Source of the DNA: Clostridia bacterium
Lineage (GTDB): Bacteria; Bacillota; Clostridia; Christensenellales; Borkfalkiaceae
Direction: 5' to 3'
Assembly (NCBI GenBank): GCA_900769545.1
Contig: CAAGGZ010000041.1
Span: 1 to 25,380, forward strand
DNA length: 25,380 nucleotides
A model generated the notes under the pieces. That model was given only the letters and a program-made list of their open reading frames with translations, did not search any database and was not told the origin of the DNA. The translations under genes and the position numbers were made by a program. This document shows positions 1-8,682 of this stretch, in pieces. Position 1 is the first letter of the stretch, and each line of letters begins with the position of its first letter.

Positions 1-549
1 CAAGAAGAGCATAAAATTTTATATTCCCTTTTGCGCCCGAAATTCTTTATCCCCGTGCACGGCGAATACCGTCATTTAAAACGCCACGCCCAGCTTGTGG
101 AATCGTTGGGTTTGCCTGAAAGAAACGTGCTTATCACGGAGATTGGCAACTGCGTAGAGCTTACCGACACGGAAATGAAAATCGTGGACAACGTTCCTGC
201 CGGCACTCTTTTAATCGACGGCGAAGGCTCGGAAGATTACGGAAGAAGCGAAGTGATGAAAGACCGTTTAAAAATGTCTTCGGACGGTATTTTCTCCGTT
301 GCGCTTGCGGTTACGGGCAACTACGTAATCAACGACCCCGTGATAGAGTCGCACGGGTTTATGTTCACGGAAACGACGGGCGAAGAGAGAGAGCTTAAAT
401 CGATTGTGCAACGCGCCGTGAGCAATTACGATTATTCAAGCGGCAATAAGGACGAGCTCGCCGCACACGTAAGAAAATGTTTGAAAAACTATTTTTATAA
501 AACGACCAAACAATCTCCCCTTATTATCGTTTCCATTTTAGACGTTTAA
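1..549 (+). CDS. rnj: Ribonuclease J, C-terminal part (5' truncated by window edge)
   Basis: This is the last 182 codons of an RNase J family metallo-beta-lactamase/beta-CASP ribonuclease, which matures and degrades RNA in the cytoplasm of Bacillota. The frame is open from base 1 and continues without a start, so the gene is cut by the window edge rather than broken. The diagnostic piece is RPKFFIPVHGEYRHLKRHA near the left edge, the conserved segment of the beta-CASP/MBL domain whose histidine lies at the active site. It is followed by the linker (GNCVELTD, VDNVPAGTLLIDG) and the C-terminal dimerisation domain typical of RNase J. The gene ends 9 bp before the methyltransferase and probably shares its transcript. 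RNase J1 and J2 cannot be told apart from this fragment. Confidence 0.93.
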   Translation, partial: QEEHKILYSLLRPKFFIPVHGEYRHLKRHAQLVESLGLPERNVLITEIGNCVELTDTEMKIVDNVPAGTLLIDGEGSEDYGRSEVMKDRLKMSSDGIFSVALAVTGNYVINDPVIESHGFMFTETTGEERELKSIVQRAVSNYDYSSGNKDELAAHVRKCLKNYFYKTTKQSPLIIVSILDV

Positions 550-558
550 AAATTACCA

Positions 559-1194
559 ATGAAATATACGGCAACACTTGTAAAAGCGAATATCGAAAAA
601 CGACTTGCCGCGCGCAGAGCCGAAGCGCTCGCGCGCGGAATTCCCGTTGCCGACGAAGAAACGCTCAATTTCTTGCTTTTAACGCTTGAAATGTATCAAC
701 CGAAGCGTATTTTGGAAATTGGCACGGCGGTGGGGCTTTCGGGCGTTGCTATGTTACAAACGCTTCCAAACGCGAGATTGACGACGATTGAATTGGAAGA
801 GGAGCGCTATGAAGAGGCGAAGCAAAATTTTGCCGATTTCGGGGTGGAAGAGCGCGTGAACGCATACCTGGGTGATGCGGCGGAGATTTTGGCAATGATG
901 GACGGGCAGTTCGATTTCGTGTTTTTAGACGGTCCGAAAGCACAATATGAAAAATATCTATTCGATTTAAAACGCTTGATGAAAAAGGGCGCGGTACTTT
1001 TTTCCGACGACGTTTTGTTGTATGGTTGGGTAAGCGGCGTTGAACCCACACCGCAAAAGCGCCGTTCTATCGTGGAAAAAATACGCTCGTATTTACAAAC
1101 GCTCACTTCGGACGAAGATTTTCGCACGTCCGTTTTAGACGTTGGCGACGGCGTTGCGCTTTCCGTGTATCACGGCAAGGAGAGAAAAGAATGA
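559..1194 (+). CDS. trmR: TrmR-like SAM-dependent O-methyltransferase (tRNA 5-hydroxyuridine methyltransferase)
   Basis: A 211-aa class I SAM-dependent O-methyltransferase. The SAM-binding motif I is ILEIGTAVGLSG (about residues 51-62). The acidic residue ending beta-2 is in TTIELEEER, and the metal/substrate segment FDFVFLDGPKAQY sits near residues 117-129. Length and motifs match the YrrM/TrmR family, which in Bacillus methylates 5-hydroxyuridine at tRNA position 34 to 5-methoxyuridine. Context supports this specific role: the next gene is a U32 protein of the TrhP type, which makes the hydroxyuridine substrate, and the two overlap by 4 bp (ATGA). The assignment to TrmR rather than another small O-methyltransferase therefore rests on gene pairing as well as fold. 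The ATG follows the RNase J stop by 9 bp. Confidence 0.85.
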   Translation: MKYTATLVKANIEKRLAARRAEALARGIPVADEETLNFLLLTLEMYQPKRILEIGTAVGLSGVAMLQTLPNARLTTIELEEERYEEAKQNFADFGVEERVNAYLGDAAEILAMMDGQFDFVFLDGPKAQYEKYLFDLKRLMKKGAVLFSDDVLLYGWVSGVEPTPQKRRSIVEKIRSYLQTLTSDEDFRTSVLDVGDGVALSVYHGKERKE

Positions 1195-2399
1195 ACGTGG
1201 AATTGTTAGCCCCTGCGGGCAATTTTGAAAAAATGAAAACGGCGTTATATTTTGGCGCGGATGCGGTGTATTTAGGAGGAAAGCATTTTTCCCTGCGCAC
1301 GTTTGCCGATAATTTCACGTCGGAAGAATTGAAAAAAGCCGTTTCCCTTGCTCATTCTTTGCAAAAAAAGGTGTATACGGCGACGAATATCTACGCTCGC
1401 AACGCCGATTTCCCTATGCTAAAAGACTATTTTATCGAGCTTGAAAAAATAGGAGTGGACGGCGTAATCGTAAGCGACCCCGGGGTAGTTTATGCGGTGA
1501 AACGTTTTGCGCCCAAGCTTTGTATTCACCTTTCCACACAAGCCAACACCACCAATAAATTCGCCGTCCAGTTTTGGAAAGAACAAGGCGTTTCTAGGGT
1601 TATTTTGGCGCGGGAATTGCCGATTAAGGAGATTGCGGAAATTCACGAAGCCGTGCCCGATATCGAGCTGGAAGCGTTTGTGCACGGCGCAATGTGCATA
1701 TCGTATAGCGGAAGATGCTTGCTTTCTGATTATTTAGACGGTAGAGCGTCCAACCGCGGCGCGTGCGTGCAGTCTTGCCGTTGGAAATACGAAGTACGCG
1801 CGTTAAACACCACGAACGGAAAATCGGAATGGTTGCCTATTGAAGAAGACGGAAAAGGAACGTATATTTTCAATAGCAAAGATTTGAATATGTTATCGCG
1901 TTTAGAAGAAATGGCAGGGGCAGGTATTCGTTCGTTTAAGATTGAGGGCCGAATGAAGAGCGGATATTATCTTGCCACGGTGATTAACGCCTATCGCCGC
2001 GCGATTGACGGCGGAGCACTTTCGCTTTCGGAAAAAGAGCTTTTGGCGGTGGCACATCGCGATTATACGCAAGGCTATGCAAGCGGAGAAAATTCTAAAA
2101 CGGTAAATTATAACGACAGTCAATCGAAAGGCGAATATACCTACGTTGCGGACGTTATCGGCTATGAAAGGGGACAAGCTCTGGTGCAAATGCGCAATCG
2201 ATTTAAAAAGGGGGAGCGTTTAGAAGTGCTTTCTCCGAGCGAGCAGTTTGGAAAATCGTTCACGGTGGAGAGCGCAATCGATTCCAAAGGGAACGAAACG
2301 GACGATTGCAAATTGGTGCAAGAAATTTATAAAATTAATTGTCCGTATCCGCTTGCAAAGGGCGACTATTTACGGCGGAAAAACGAGGGGAAAATATGA
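1191..2399 (+). CDS. trhP: Peptidase U32 family protein, TrhP-like tRNA hydroxylation protein
   Basis: A 402-aa U32 family protein. It opens with NVELLAPAGNFEKMKTAL and GADAVYLGGKHFSLR, the standard N-terminal TIM-barrel motifs. The U32 signature is EAFVHGAMCISYSGRCLLSDY (E161 onward), followed by NRGACVQSCRW. C169, C176, C192 and C196 are the four cysteines likely to hold an iron-sulfur cluster in this family. The C-terminal part (about 310-400) is the extra domain seen in the longer TrhP/YrrO form. Named as a peptidase, this family in fact includes TrhP, which uses prephenate to form 5-hydroxyuridine at tRNA position 34. It overlaps the methyltransferase by 4 bp and the asparaginase by 4 bp, so translation is probably coupled. 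Protease activity cannot be excluded from sequence. Confidence 0.86.
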   Translation: MNVELLAPAGNFEKMKTALYFGADAVYLGGKHFSLRTFADNFTSEELKKAVSLAHSLQKKVYTATNIYARNADFPMLKDYFIELEKIGVDGVIVSDPGVVYAVKRFAPKLCIHLSTQANTTNKFAVQFWKEQGVSRVILARELPIKEIAEIHEAVPDIELEAFVHGAMCISYSGRCLLSDYLDGRASNRGACVQSCRWKYEVRALNTTNGKSEWLPIEEDGKGTYIFNSKDLNMLSRLEEMAGAGIRSFKIEGRMKSGYYLATVINAYRRAIDGGALSLSEKELLAVAHRDYTQGYASGENSKTVNYNDSQSKGEYTYVADVIGYERGQALVQMRNRFKKGERLEVLSPSEQFGKSFTVESAIDSKGNETDDCKLVQEIYKINCPYPLAKGDYLRRKNEGKI

Positions 2400-3394
2400 A
2401 GAAAAAAATCTTATTGATTGCAACGGGTGGCACGATTGCTTCGCAGGCAGGTGCGGAAGGGCTTATACCCACCCTTCAAGCGGACGCGCTTTTAAAGTGC
2501 GTGCCTGAAATTTTTGAATTTTGCGAAGTGGACGCGGTACAACCCTATCATATTGACAGTACGAACGTAACGCCTGCGCATTGGGTTTCCCTTGCGCAAA
2601 CGATTAAAGAAAATTACGACGCTTACGACGGTTTCGTCATTTGCCACGGCACGGACACAATGTCGTATACGGCGGCAATACTCTCGTATATGGTACAGGG
2701 TTCTCCCAAGCCGATTGTGCTCACGGGCTCGCAACAACCGATTGATAAGGAAGATACCGACGGGCGTATCAATCTTCGCGATAGCTTTTTATACGCCGCG
2801 TATGAGAACGCCGCAAACGTTTCGATTGTGTTTCAAGGCAACGTGATTGCAGGTACGCGCGCAAAGAAAATCCGCACGAAGAGCTTCAACGCGTTCACGA
2901 GCGTAGATTTCCCCAATCTTGCGGTCATTCGCGACGGCAAGGTGATTGAATATATCTCGCCGAAAAAATCGGACAAGCCTCAATTTTATCTTGATTTGAA
3001 CGAAAAGGTGGGCCTGCTCACGCTCACGCCCGGACAAAGGGGGGATATACTCGATTCCTATTTCCGTTTAAACGACGCGGTGGTGCTTTCGGGCTACGGC
3101 ACGGGGGGGATTCCCGAAGGGGAGTATTATGGATTTTACGACGTGCTTGAAAAGTGGGAAGGAAAGGGCAAAACGCTCGTTGTAACGACGCAAGTGCAAC
3201 AAGAAGGTAGCGATATGAACGTATATCGCGTAGGTAGAGGTTTAAAAAACCGTTTCGATTTGCTTGAAAGCTATTCAATGACGTATGAAAGCATTATCAC
3301 CAAGCTTATGTGGATTTTAGCGCAAACGAAGAATAGTGAAAAAGTGAAGGAACTTTTTTATAAAACAATCAATTACGATTTAATCGGAGGATAA
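2396..3394 (+). CDS. ansA: L-asparaginase, type I (cytoplasmic)
   Basis: A 332-aa asparaginase that hydrolyses L-asparagine to aspartate and ammonia. Both catalytic threonine motifs are present: ATGGTIAS (nucleophile T13) and CHGTDTMSYTAA (T86, D87). LTGSQQPI and the strand-turn EGSDMNVY fit the same family. There is no signal peptide, so the enzyme should be cytoplasmic (type I). I start it at the ATG at 2396, which overlaps the TrhP stop as ATGA and follows an AGGGG ribosome binding site. An upstream ATG at 2339 would add 19 residues lying inside trhP with no homology character. It ends 6 bp before the aminopeptidase. With the M29 peptidase and the convergent glutamate dehydrogenase it suggests amino-acid catabolism. 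Confidence 0.93.
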   Translation: MKKKILLIATGGTIASQAGAEGLIPTLQADALLKCVPEIFEFCEVDAVQPYHIDSTNVTPAHWVSLAQTIKENYDAYDGFVICHGTDTMSYTAAILSYMVQGSPKPIVLTGSQQPIDKEDTDGRINLRDSFLYAAYENAANVSIVFQGNVIAGTRAKKIRTKSFNAFTSVDFPNLAVIRDGKVIEYISPKKSDKPQFYLDLNEKVGLLTLTPGQRGDILDSYFRLNDAVVLSGYGTGGIPEGEYYGFYDVLEKWEGKGKTLVVTTQVQQEGSDMNVYRVGRGLKNRFDLLESYSMTYESIITKLMWILAQTKNSEKVKELFYKTINYDLIGG

Positions 3395-3400
3395 ATAACA

Positions 3401-4627
<1,227 letters not shown>

Positions 4628-4663
4628 CGATGAAAAAATTATAAGGAATAAAAGGGGTAACCA

Positions 4664-5746
4664 ATGACGAAAATAGATATTTTTTCAGGCTTTTTAGGCG
4701 CAGGAAAAACTACGCTTATTAAAAAACTGATTAAGGAAGCGTATGCAGGCGAAAAAGTAGTTTTGATTGAAAACGAATTTGGCGAAATCGGTATCGACGG
4801 CGGATTTTTGCAGGACGCAGGCGTGAATATCACGGAAATGAATTCGGGCTGTATATGTTGCTCGCTCGTAGGCGATTTTTCCAAAGCACTCAAACAAGTG
4901 GCGAAAGAATATGCGCCCGAGCGTATCGTGATTGAGCCGTCGGGCGTGGGCAAACTTTCCGACGTGATAAAAGCGGTGGCTTCGGCAGGGCTTGAAAACG
5001 CGAAATTGAACGCGTTTTGCACGGTTGTGGACGCTTCCAAATGTAAAATGTATCTTAAAAATTTCGGCGAATTTTTCGGCGACCAAGTGGAAAACGCAAG
5101 TTGTATCATTCTTTCGCACACGGATAAAACGAGCGAAGAAAAGCTTGCCGCCGCGATTGCGCTTTTGAAAGAGAAAAACGCTTCCGCCACGTTCGTTACG
5201 TCCCCTTGGGATTCGATTGATGGCAAAGCGGTGCTTGCCGCTATGGAACACAAGGATTGTTTGCAAGCCGAGCTTGATAAATTGGCGGAAGAGATGGAAG
5301 AACACCACGAACACCACCACGAACATCATCACGCGCACCACGAGCACCACGAGCACGAGTGCAACGACCCCCATTGCGACTGCCATCATCATCACGAGCA
5401 CCACCACGAGCACGAATGTAACGACCCTCATTGCGATTGTCATCACCACGAACATCATCACGAACATCACCACGCGGACGAAGTATTTACGAGTTGGGGC
5501 AAAGAAACGGCGAGAAAATTCACGAAAGAAGAACTTGTTTCCGCTCTTAAATCGATTGAAAGCGAAGAATATGGCACGGTGCTTCGCGCGAAGGGAATCG
5601 TGGCAGGGGAAAACGGTTGGTGGCATTTCGACTACGTGCCGAAAGAAGCGGACGTACGCGAAGGCGCGGCAGGGGTTACGGGCAGATTGTGCGTAATCGG
5701 TTGTAAGTTAGACGAAGAAAAATTAGAGAAATTATTTAATTTATAA
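4664..5746 (+). CDS. COG0523/CobW-family metallochaperone GTPase with His/Cys-rich metal-binding tail
   Basis: A 360-aa G3E-family GTPase of the COG0523 group, which delivers metal ions (zinc, cobalt and others) to target proteins. Motifs in order: Walker A FSGFLGAGKTTL (residues 7-18), the metal-site motif GCICC (C63, C65, C66), the switch motif EPSGVG, and SHTDK in place of the usual NKxD guanine motif. Residues 214-270 are an extraordinary linker with 32 histidines and 6 cysteines, containing two copies of EHECNDPHCDCHHH. The CobW C-terminal domain follows (about 275-360). This tail suggests metal buffering or sensing; which metal is unknown. The ATG follows an AAAGGGG site 36 bp after the M29 gene. 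The next gene is a second CobW-like protein 12 bp downstream. Confidence 0.92.
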   Translation: MTKIDIFSGFLGAGKTTLIKKLIKEAYAGEKVVLIENEFGEIGIDGGFLQDAGVNITEMNSGCICCSLVGDFSKALKQVAKEYAPERIVIEPSGVGKLSDVIKAVASAGLENAKLNAFCTVVDASKCKMYLKNFGEFFGDQVENASCIILSHTDKTSEEKLAAAIALLKEKNASATFVTSPWDSIDGKAVLAAMEHKDCLQAELDKLAEEMEEHHEHHHEHHHAHHEHHEHECNDPHCDCHHHHEHHHEHECNDPHCDCHHHEHHHEHHHADEVFTSWGKETARKFTKEELVSALKSIESEEYGTVLRAKGIVAGENGWWHFDYVPKEADVREGAAGVTGRLCVIGCKLDEEKLEKLFNL

Positions 5747-5758
5747 AGGAAAAGGAAT

Positions 5759-6721
5759 ATGAAACAAAAGCTTCCGCCCGAAACTCCCGTCTATTTATTT
5801 TTAGGATTTTTGGAATCGGGCAAAACGAAATTTATACAAGAAACGTTGGAAGACCCCCGTTTTGCAACGGGCGAAAAGACCCTGCTTCTCGTAACGGAAG
5901 AAGGGGAAGCGGAATATGAAACCATTAAATTTGCAAACGCGGAAACGGTCGAGCTCGTCGTTTTGGAAGATAAAGAGCAGTTGAACGAAGAATATTTAAC
6001 GGAGCTCCAACTCCGCTATGGAGCAGAGCGCGTCGTCGTAGAATATAACGGCACGTGGATGCTTCAAGACTTTTTCAACGCTATGCCCGAAGGATGGCTC
6101 GTAAGCCAAATTATGAGCTTTTTCGACGCGCGCACCTTTTTGAATTTTAACGCGAATATGCGGCAATTCACTTTCGATAAAATTCAAAACACGCAGCTCG
6201 TCGTGTTCAATCGCTATTCGGAAGCGGTGGATAAAATGGAGCTTCATAAAATTGTTCGCGGCATTTCACGCAGGTGTGATATCGTTTACGAACAAGTGGA
6301 CGGAAAAGCGGAATTCGACGAAATTCAAGACCCGTTACCCTTTGATATCAACGCCCCCGTGATTGAGATTGCCGACCGCGATTACGCCTTTTTCTACCGC
6401 GATTTAACGGAGAATTTAGAAGCGTATATCGGCAAAACGGTGAAGCTGAAAGCACTCGTTGCAAGAGACCATAGGCTTTCTCCGCAAGATATCGTAATCG
6501 GTAGACACGTGATGACGTGTTGTGAAGCGGACATTGAATATAGCGGTTTTGCTTGCGTTCTTTCCGAGCCTATGGAGCTTCAAACGCGCGATTGGATTTG
6601 CGTTACGGGTAAAATCCAATTCCAAAAACATCGCATTTATAAAGGCAAAGGTCCTGTTTTGATTGCGGAACGCGTAATCGTTTGCGAGCAACCTGAAGAA
6701 CAACTTGCCACGTTTTATTAA
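5759..6721 (+). CDS. CobW-like GTPase domain fused to YcgQ/TIGR03943-like C-terminal domain
   Basis: A 320-aa protein with an N-terminal P-loop, FLGFLESGKTKF (about residues 13-25), and a CobW-like layout: EYNGTW replaces the normal ExxG switch motif, and VFNRYSE sits where NKxD would be. It has no CxCC metal motif. The C-terminal third contains VIGRHVMTCCEADIEYSGF and DWICVTGKI, which resemble the TCCxAD region of YcgQ-type (TIGR03943) proteins. In Bacillota those usually work with a YcgR-type permease in metal transport. Here the two domains are joined and no permease lies nearby in the window. The gene follows the CobW gene after 12 bp with an AAAGGAAAAGG site, so it is co-translated with it. 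The diverged motifs make true GTPase activity uncertain. Confidence 0.75.
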   Translation: MKQKLPPETPVYLFLGFLESGKTKFIQETLEDPRFATGEKTLLLVTEEGEAEYETIKFANAETVELVVLEDKEQLNEEYLTELQLRYGAERVVVEYNGTWMLQDFFNAMPEGWLVSQIMSFFDARTFLNFNANMRQFTFDKIQNTQLVVFNRYSEAVDKMELHKIVRGISRRCDIVYEQVDGKAEFDEIQDPLPFDINAPVIEIADRDYAFFYRDLTENLEAYIGKTVKLKALVARDHRLSPQDIVIGRHVMTCCEADIEYSGFACVLSEPMELQTRDWICVTGKIQFQKHRIYKGKGPVLIAERVIVCEQPEEQLATFY

Positions 6722-6738
6722 GAAATAAGCAATAAATA

Positions 6739-6790
6739 AAGGGAGCAGGTACGCGTTGAACGCATACCTGCTCCCTTGTTTACAAGATTT
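6739..6790. terminator. Bidirectional hairpin terminator between convergent genes
   Basis: AAGGGAGCAGGTACGCG (6739-6755) pairs with 6761-6777 in 16 of 17 positions around a 5-nt loop (TTGAA). T-rich DNA follows on the plus strand (TTGTTT, then TTTTTT at 6788-6793). A/T-rich DNA on the other side gives U-runs on the minus strand. It sits between the last gene of the metal operon and the end of gdhA, so it can serve both. Confidence 0.9.
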
Positions 6791-6791
6791 T

Positions 6792-8129
6792 TTAAACGAT
6801 ACCGTGCGCCATCATTGCTTCGGCTACCTTTTCAAAGCCTGCGATATTTGCACCCATCACGTAGTTGCCTTCAAAACCGTATTTTTTCGCGGCGTTATCG
6901 ATGTTGTGATAAATGTTTACCATAATCGTTTTCAACTTCGCGTCCACTTCTTCGGAAGACCAATATAATCTGCCAGAAGATTGCGCCATTTCCAAAGCGG
7001 AAGTTGCCACGCCGCCGGCATTCGCCGCTTTCGCAGGAAGGAACACGACGTTCTTCGCGTTTTGAAAAATTTCAATCGCTTCGAGAGTGGAGGGCATATT
7101 CGCGCCTTCGCCTACGTATTGAACGCCGTTTTTTACAAGCGTTGCCGCGCTTTCCGCGTCAATTTCGTTTTGCGTAGCGCAGGGGAGAGCAACGTCGCAA
7201 GGAATCGTCCAAATACCTTTGCAACCTTCCACGTATTTAGAGCCGGGAACTCTTGCCGCATATTCTTTAATGCGCGCGCGTTCCACTTCTTTGATTTGTT
7301 TTACAACGTCAAGTTGAATACCGTTCGGGTCGTAGATATAGCCGTTAGAATCGTACATGGCTACCACCTTTGCGCCAAGTTGTTGTGCTTTTTCACAAGC
7401 GTAGATGGCAACGTTTCCGCTTCCCGAAACAATCGTCGTTTTTCCTTGAAAAGAATCTCCGCGGAGCTTCATGGCTTCGGCAGTGATATAAACCAACCCG
7501 TAGCCTGTCGCTTCCTTACGGATGAGCGAACCGCCGTAGGAGAGTCCGCGTCCCGTCAAAACGCCCACGTGCTCGTCGCGAATACGCTTATATTGCCCAA
7601 AGAGATATCCAACTTCTCTCGCGCCTACGCCAATGTCGCCTGCAGGAACGTCGGTGTCCGCGCCGATATGGCGAAAAAGTTCGGTCATAAAGCTTTGGCA
7701 AAACGCCATAATTTCACGGTCGGATTTGCCTTTGGGGTCAAAGTCGGAGCCGCCCTTACCGCCGCCGATAGGAAGCCCTGTCAAACTATTTTTCAAGATT
7801 TGTTCCAAACCGAGAAATTTAATCACGGAAAGGTTAACGGAAGGGTGGAAGCGAAGTCCGCCCTTGTAAGGCCCAATGGCACTGTTGAATTGTACGCGAT
7901 AACCTTTGTTCACGTGCACGTTGCCGTTGTCGTCCACCCAAGGCACACGGAATAAAATGGTGCGTTCGGGTTCGGTAAAGCGCTCTAAAAGGGCAGCTTT
8001 TTCATATTCGGGGTGAGCGTTAATCACAGGCTCTAAAGTAAGCAGGATTTCCGTCGCCGCTTGGTGAAATTCCTTTTCGTTCGGGTTGCGTTTTTTCAAA
8101 TCGTCCAAAACTCTTTCTACGTAAGTCAT
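6792..8129 (-). CDS. gdhA: Glutamate dehydrogenase, hexameric GdhA type
   Basis: A 445-aa glutamate dehydrogenase that interconverts glutamate and 2-oxoglutarate plus ammonia with NAD(P). Key motifs are YKGGLRFHPSVN, the active-site PIGGGKGGSDFDP (catalytic K125), PAGDIGVGAREVGYLFGQ (D165), the Rossmann loop GSGNVAIYACEKA, and NAGGVATSALEMAQ. Length and motifs fit the small hexameric bacterial type. The cofactor (NADP or NAD) cannot be fixed by eye. I start at the ATG whose complement is at 8127-8129, because AAAGGAG lies just upstream and the family begins here. Reading on to an ATG at 8207 adds 26 unlikely hydrophobic/aromatic residues. A promoter lies about 70-95 bp upstream. The gene is convergent with the metal operon. 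Confidence 0.96.
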   Translation of the reverse strand: MTYVERVLDDLKKRNPNEKEFHQAATEILLTLEPVINAHPEYEKAALLERFTEPERTILFRVPWVDDNGNVHVNKGYRVQFNSAIGPYKGGLRFHPSVNLSVIKFLGLEQILKNSLTGLPIGGGKGGSDFDPKGKSDREIMAFCQSFMTELFRHIGADTDVPAGDIGVGAREVGYLFGQYKRIRDEHVGVLTGRGLSYGGSLIRKEATGYGLVYITAEAMKLRGDSFQGKTTIVSGSGNVAIYACEKAQQLGAKVVAMYDSNGYIYDPNGIQLDVVKQIKEVERARIKEYAARVPGSKYVEGCKGIWTIPCDVALPCATQNEIDAESAATLVKNGVQYVGEGANMPSTLEAIEIFQNAKNVVFLPAKAANAGGVATSALEMAQSSGRLYWSSEEVDAKLKTIMVNIYHNIDNAAKKYGFEGNYVMGANIAGFEKVAEAMMAHGIV

Positions 8130-8197
8130 ATAAAAATTCTCCTTTCGAAAAAATAAATACAAAATATAAAAACAATCGATTTTCTTAATGCAATAAT

Positions 8198-8226
8198 ATA
8201 TTATCATTTTTTTCTAAAAATTGCAA
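8198..8226 (-). promoter_or_regulatory. Predicted sigma-70 type promoter of gdhA
   Basis: On the minus strand TTGCAA (8226-8221) is followed after 17 bp by TAATAT (8203-8198). The expected start is near 8191, giving a leader of about 60 nt. No hairpin or clear operator was seen in the leader. Confidence 0.55.
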
Positions 8227-8266
8227 CGATTTAAAAGGGGAAAATATAAAAAAAGCTGAAAAATAT

Positions 8267-8295
8267 TTGCTTTTTTTCGCATAAAGGTGTATAAT
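8267..8295 (+). promoter_or_regulatory. Predicted promoter of the host tRNA-Arg(CCU) gene
   Basis: TTGCTT (8267-8272) and TATAAT (8290-8295) are separated by 17 bp and read toward the 5' half of the split tRNA at 8377. It would still be active and would now transcribe the truncated tRNA half and the left end of the island. Confidence 0.5.
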
Positions 8296-8376
8296 ATTAA
8301 AGGTTTGTTATATTAAATATAAGTTTTAGTTATAATGCTTATAAATTTTGCCTTATTTTAATAGCAAGTTAAAAAA

Positions 8377-8417
8377 GCTTCCGTAGTTAAATGGATATAA
8401 CAGTCCCCTCCTAAGGG
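8377..8417 (+). pseudogene. Split host tRNA-Arg(CCU), 5' half, with attL core
   Basis: GCTTCCG (acceptor), TA, a D-arm GTTA-AATGGATA-TAAC, A26, the anticodon stem GTCCC and the loop CTCCTAA (anticodon CCT at 8410-8412) run normally, and then tRNA identity stops: after GGG the sequence becomes TGTGTTATATCCC with no T-arm. The missing 3' half is found 13 kb away at 21488-21531. Joined, the two halves give a perfect GTCCC/GGGAC anticodon stem and an acceptor stem with 5 standard pairs plus two G-U pairs (including G1-U72). The copy of CTCCTAAGGG at 8408-8417 is the left attachment core. As it stands the gene cannot make a working tRNA. Confidence 0.85.
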
Positions 8418-8479
8418 TGTGTTATATCCCTAAATATAGTATAGTATAACGGCATGTACCACTATATATTGTGTTTTGC

Positions 8480-8508
8480 TTGCAAAATGTGCAATATTTT
8501 GGTATAAA
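8480..8508 (+). promoter_or_regulatory. Predicted promoter of island tRNA-Arg
   Basis: TTGCAA (8480-8485) and TATAAA (8503-8508) are spaced by 17 bp. The expected start near 8515 is about 40 nt before the tRNA. The -10 lies within GGTATAAATTT, a sequence that also occurs in the iterons at the right end of the island. Confidence 0.55.
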
Positions 8509-8515
8509 TTTTGTA

Positions 8516-8544
8516 TTTTTTGTATCGTTAAATAACTTTTAAAA
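8516..8544 (-). repeat. Left subterminal inverted repeat of the island
   Basis: Read on the minus strand from 8544 this is TTTTAAAAGTTATTTAACGA followed by TACAAA. The plus strand at 21348-21373 has the same block with three transitions over 25 positions (shared AAGTTAYTTAACRATACR). Each copy lies about 100-140 bp inside its attachment core, the arrangement expected of recombinase or directionality-factor arm sites. Confidence 0.6.
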
Positions 8545-8553
8545 CGTAAAAAT

Positions 8554-8629
8554 CTTTCCGTAGCGTAACGGGATAACGCAGTCGCCTCCTAAGCGACCGA
8601 TTTGGGTTCGAGTCCCGACGGGAAGACCA
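8554..8629 (+). tRNA. tRNA-Arg (anticodon CCT), intact, carried by the island
   Basis: All arms can be folded by eye. Acceptor CTTTCCG (8554-8560) pairs with CGGGAAG (8619-8625) with one G-T pair, the D-arm is GCGT/ACGC (8563-8579), and the anticodon stem GTCGC/GCGAC encloses CTCCTAA with anticodon CCT at 8588-8590. A 4-nt variable loop is followed by the T-arm TTGGG-TTCGAGT-CCCGA, discriminator A and encoded CCA (8627-8629). It reads the AGG codon. It is not a copy of the split host gene: the acceptor, D, anticodon and T stems all differ while the anticodon loop is identical. A promoter precedes it and a hairpin terminator follows, so it is probably expressed and replaces the broken host tRNA. 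Confidence 0.95.
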
Positions 8630-8631
8630 GA

Positions 8632-8670
8632 AAAAGAACTTGGATTTAATTTCCGAGTTCTTTTCTTTTT
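8632..8670 (+). terminator. Intrinsic terminator of island tRNA-Arg
   Basis: AAAAGAACTTGG (8632-8643) pairs with CCGAGTTCTTTT (8653-8664) with a single G-T pair around a 9-nt loop, followed by CTTTTT. It ends the tRNA transcript 3 nt after CCA. Confidence 0.88.
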
Positions 8671-8682
8671 ATAAAGTTTTAT

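Noticed and set aside
4639..5626. Long open frames on the minus strand and in another plus frame opposite the His-rich CobW gene
   Set aside because: They are shadows of the repeated CAC/GAA codons; their products are low-complexity (VMMFVVM, TTSTTTS) and have no start context.
8130..8207. N-terminal extension of glutamate dehydrogenase to an ATG at 8207
   Set aside because: The added residues are unlike the family and cover the promoter and leader; the AGGAG site points to 8129.
8436..8449. TATAGTATAGTATAAC tandem repeat near the left end as an iteron array
   Set aside because: Too short and A/T-simple to separate from chance or a promoter -10.
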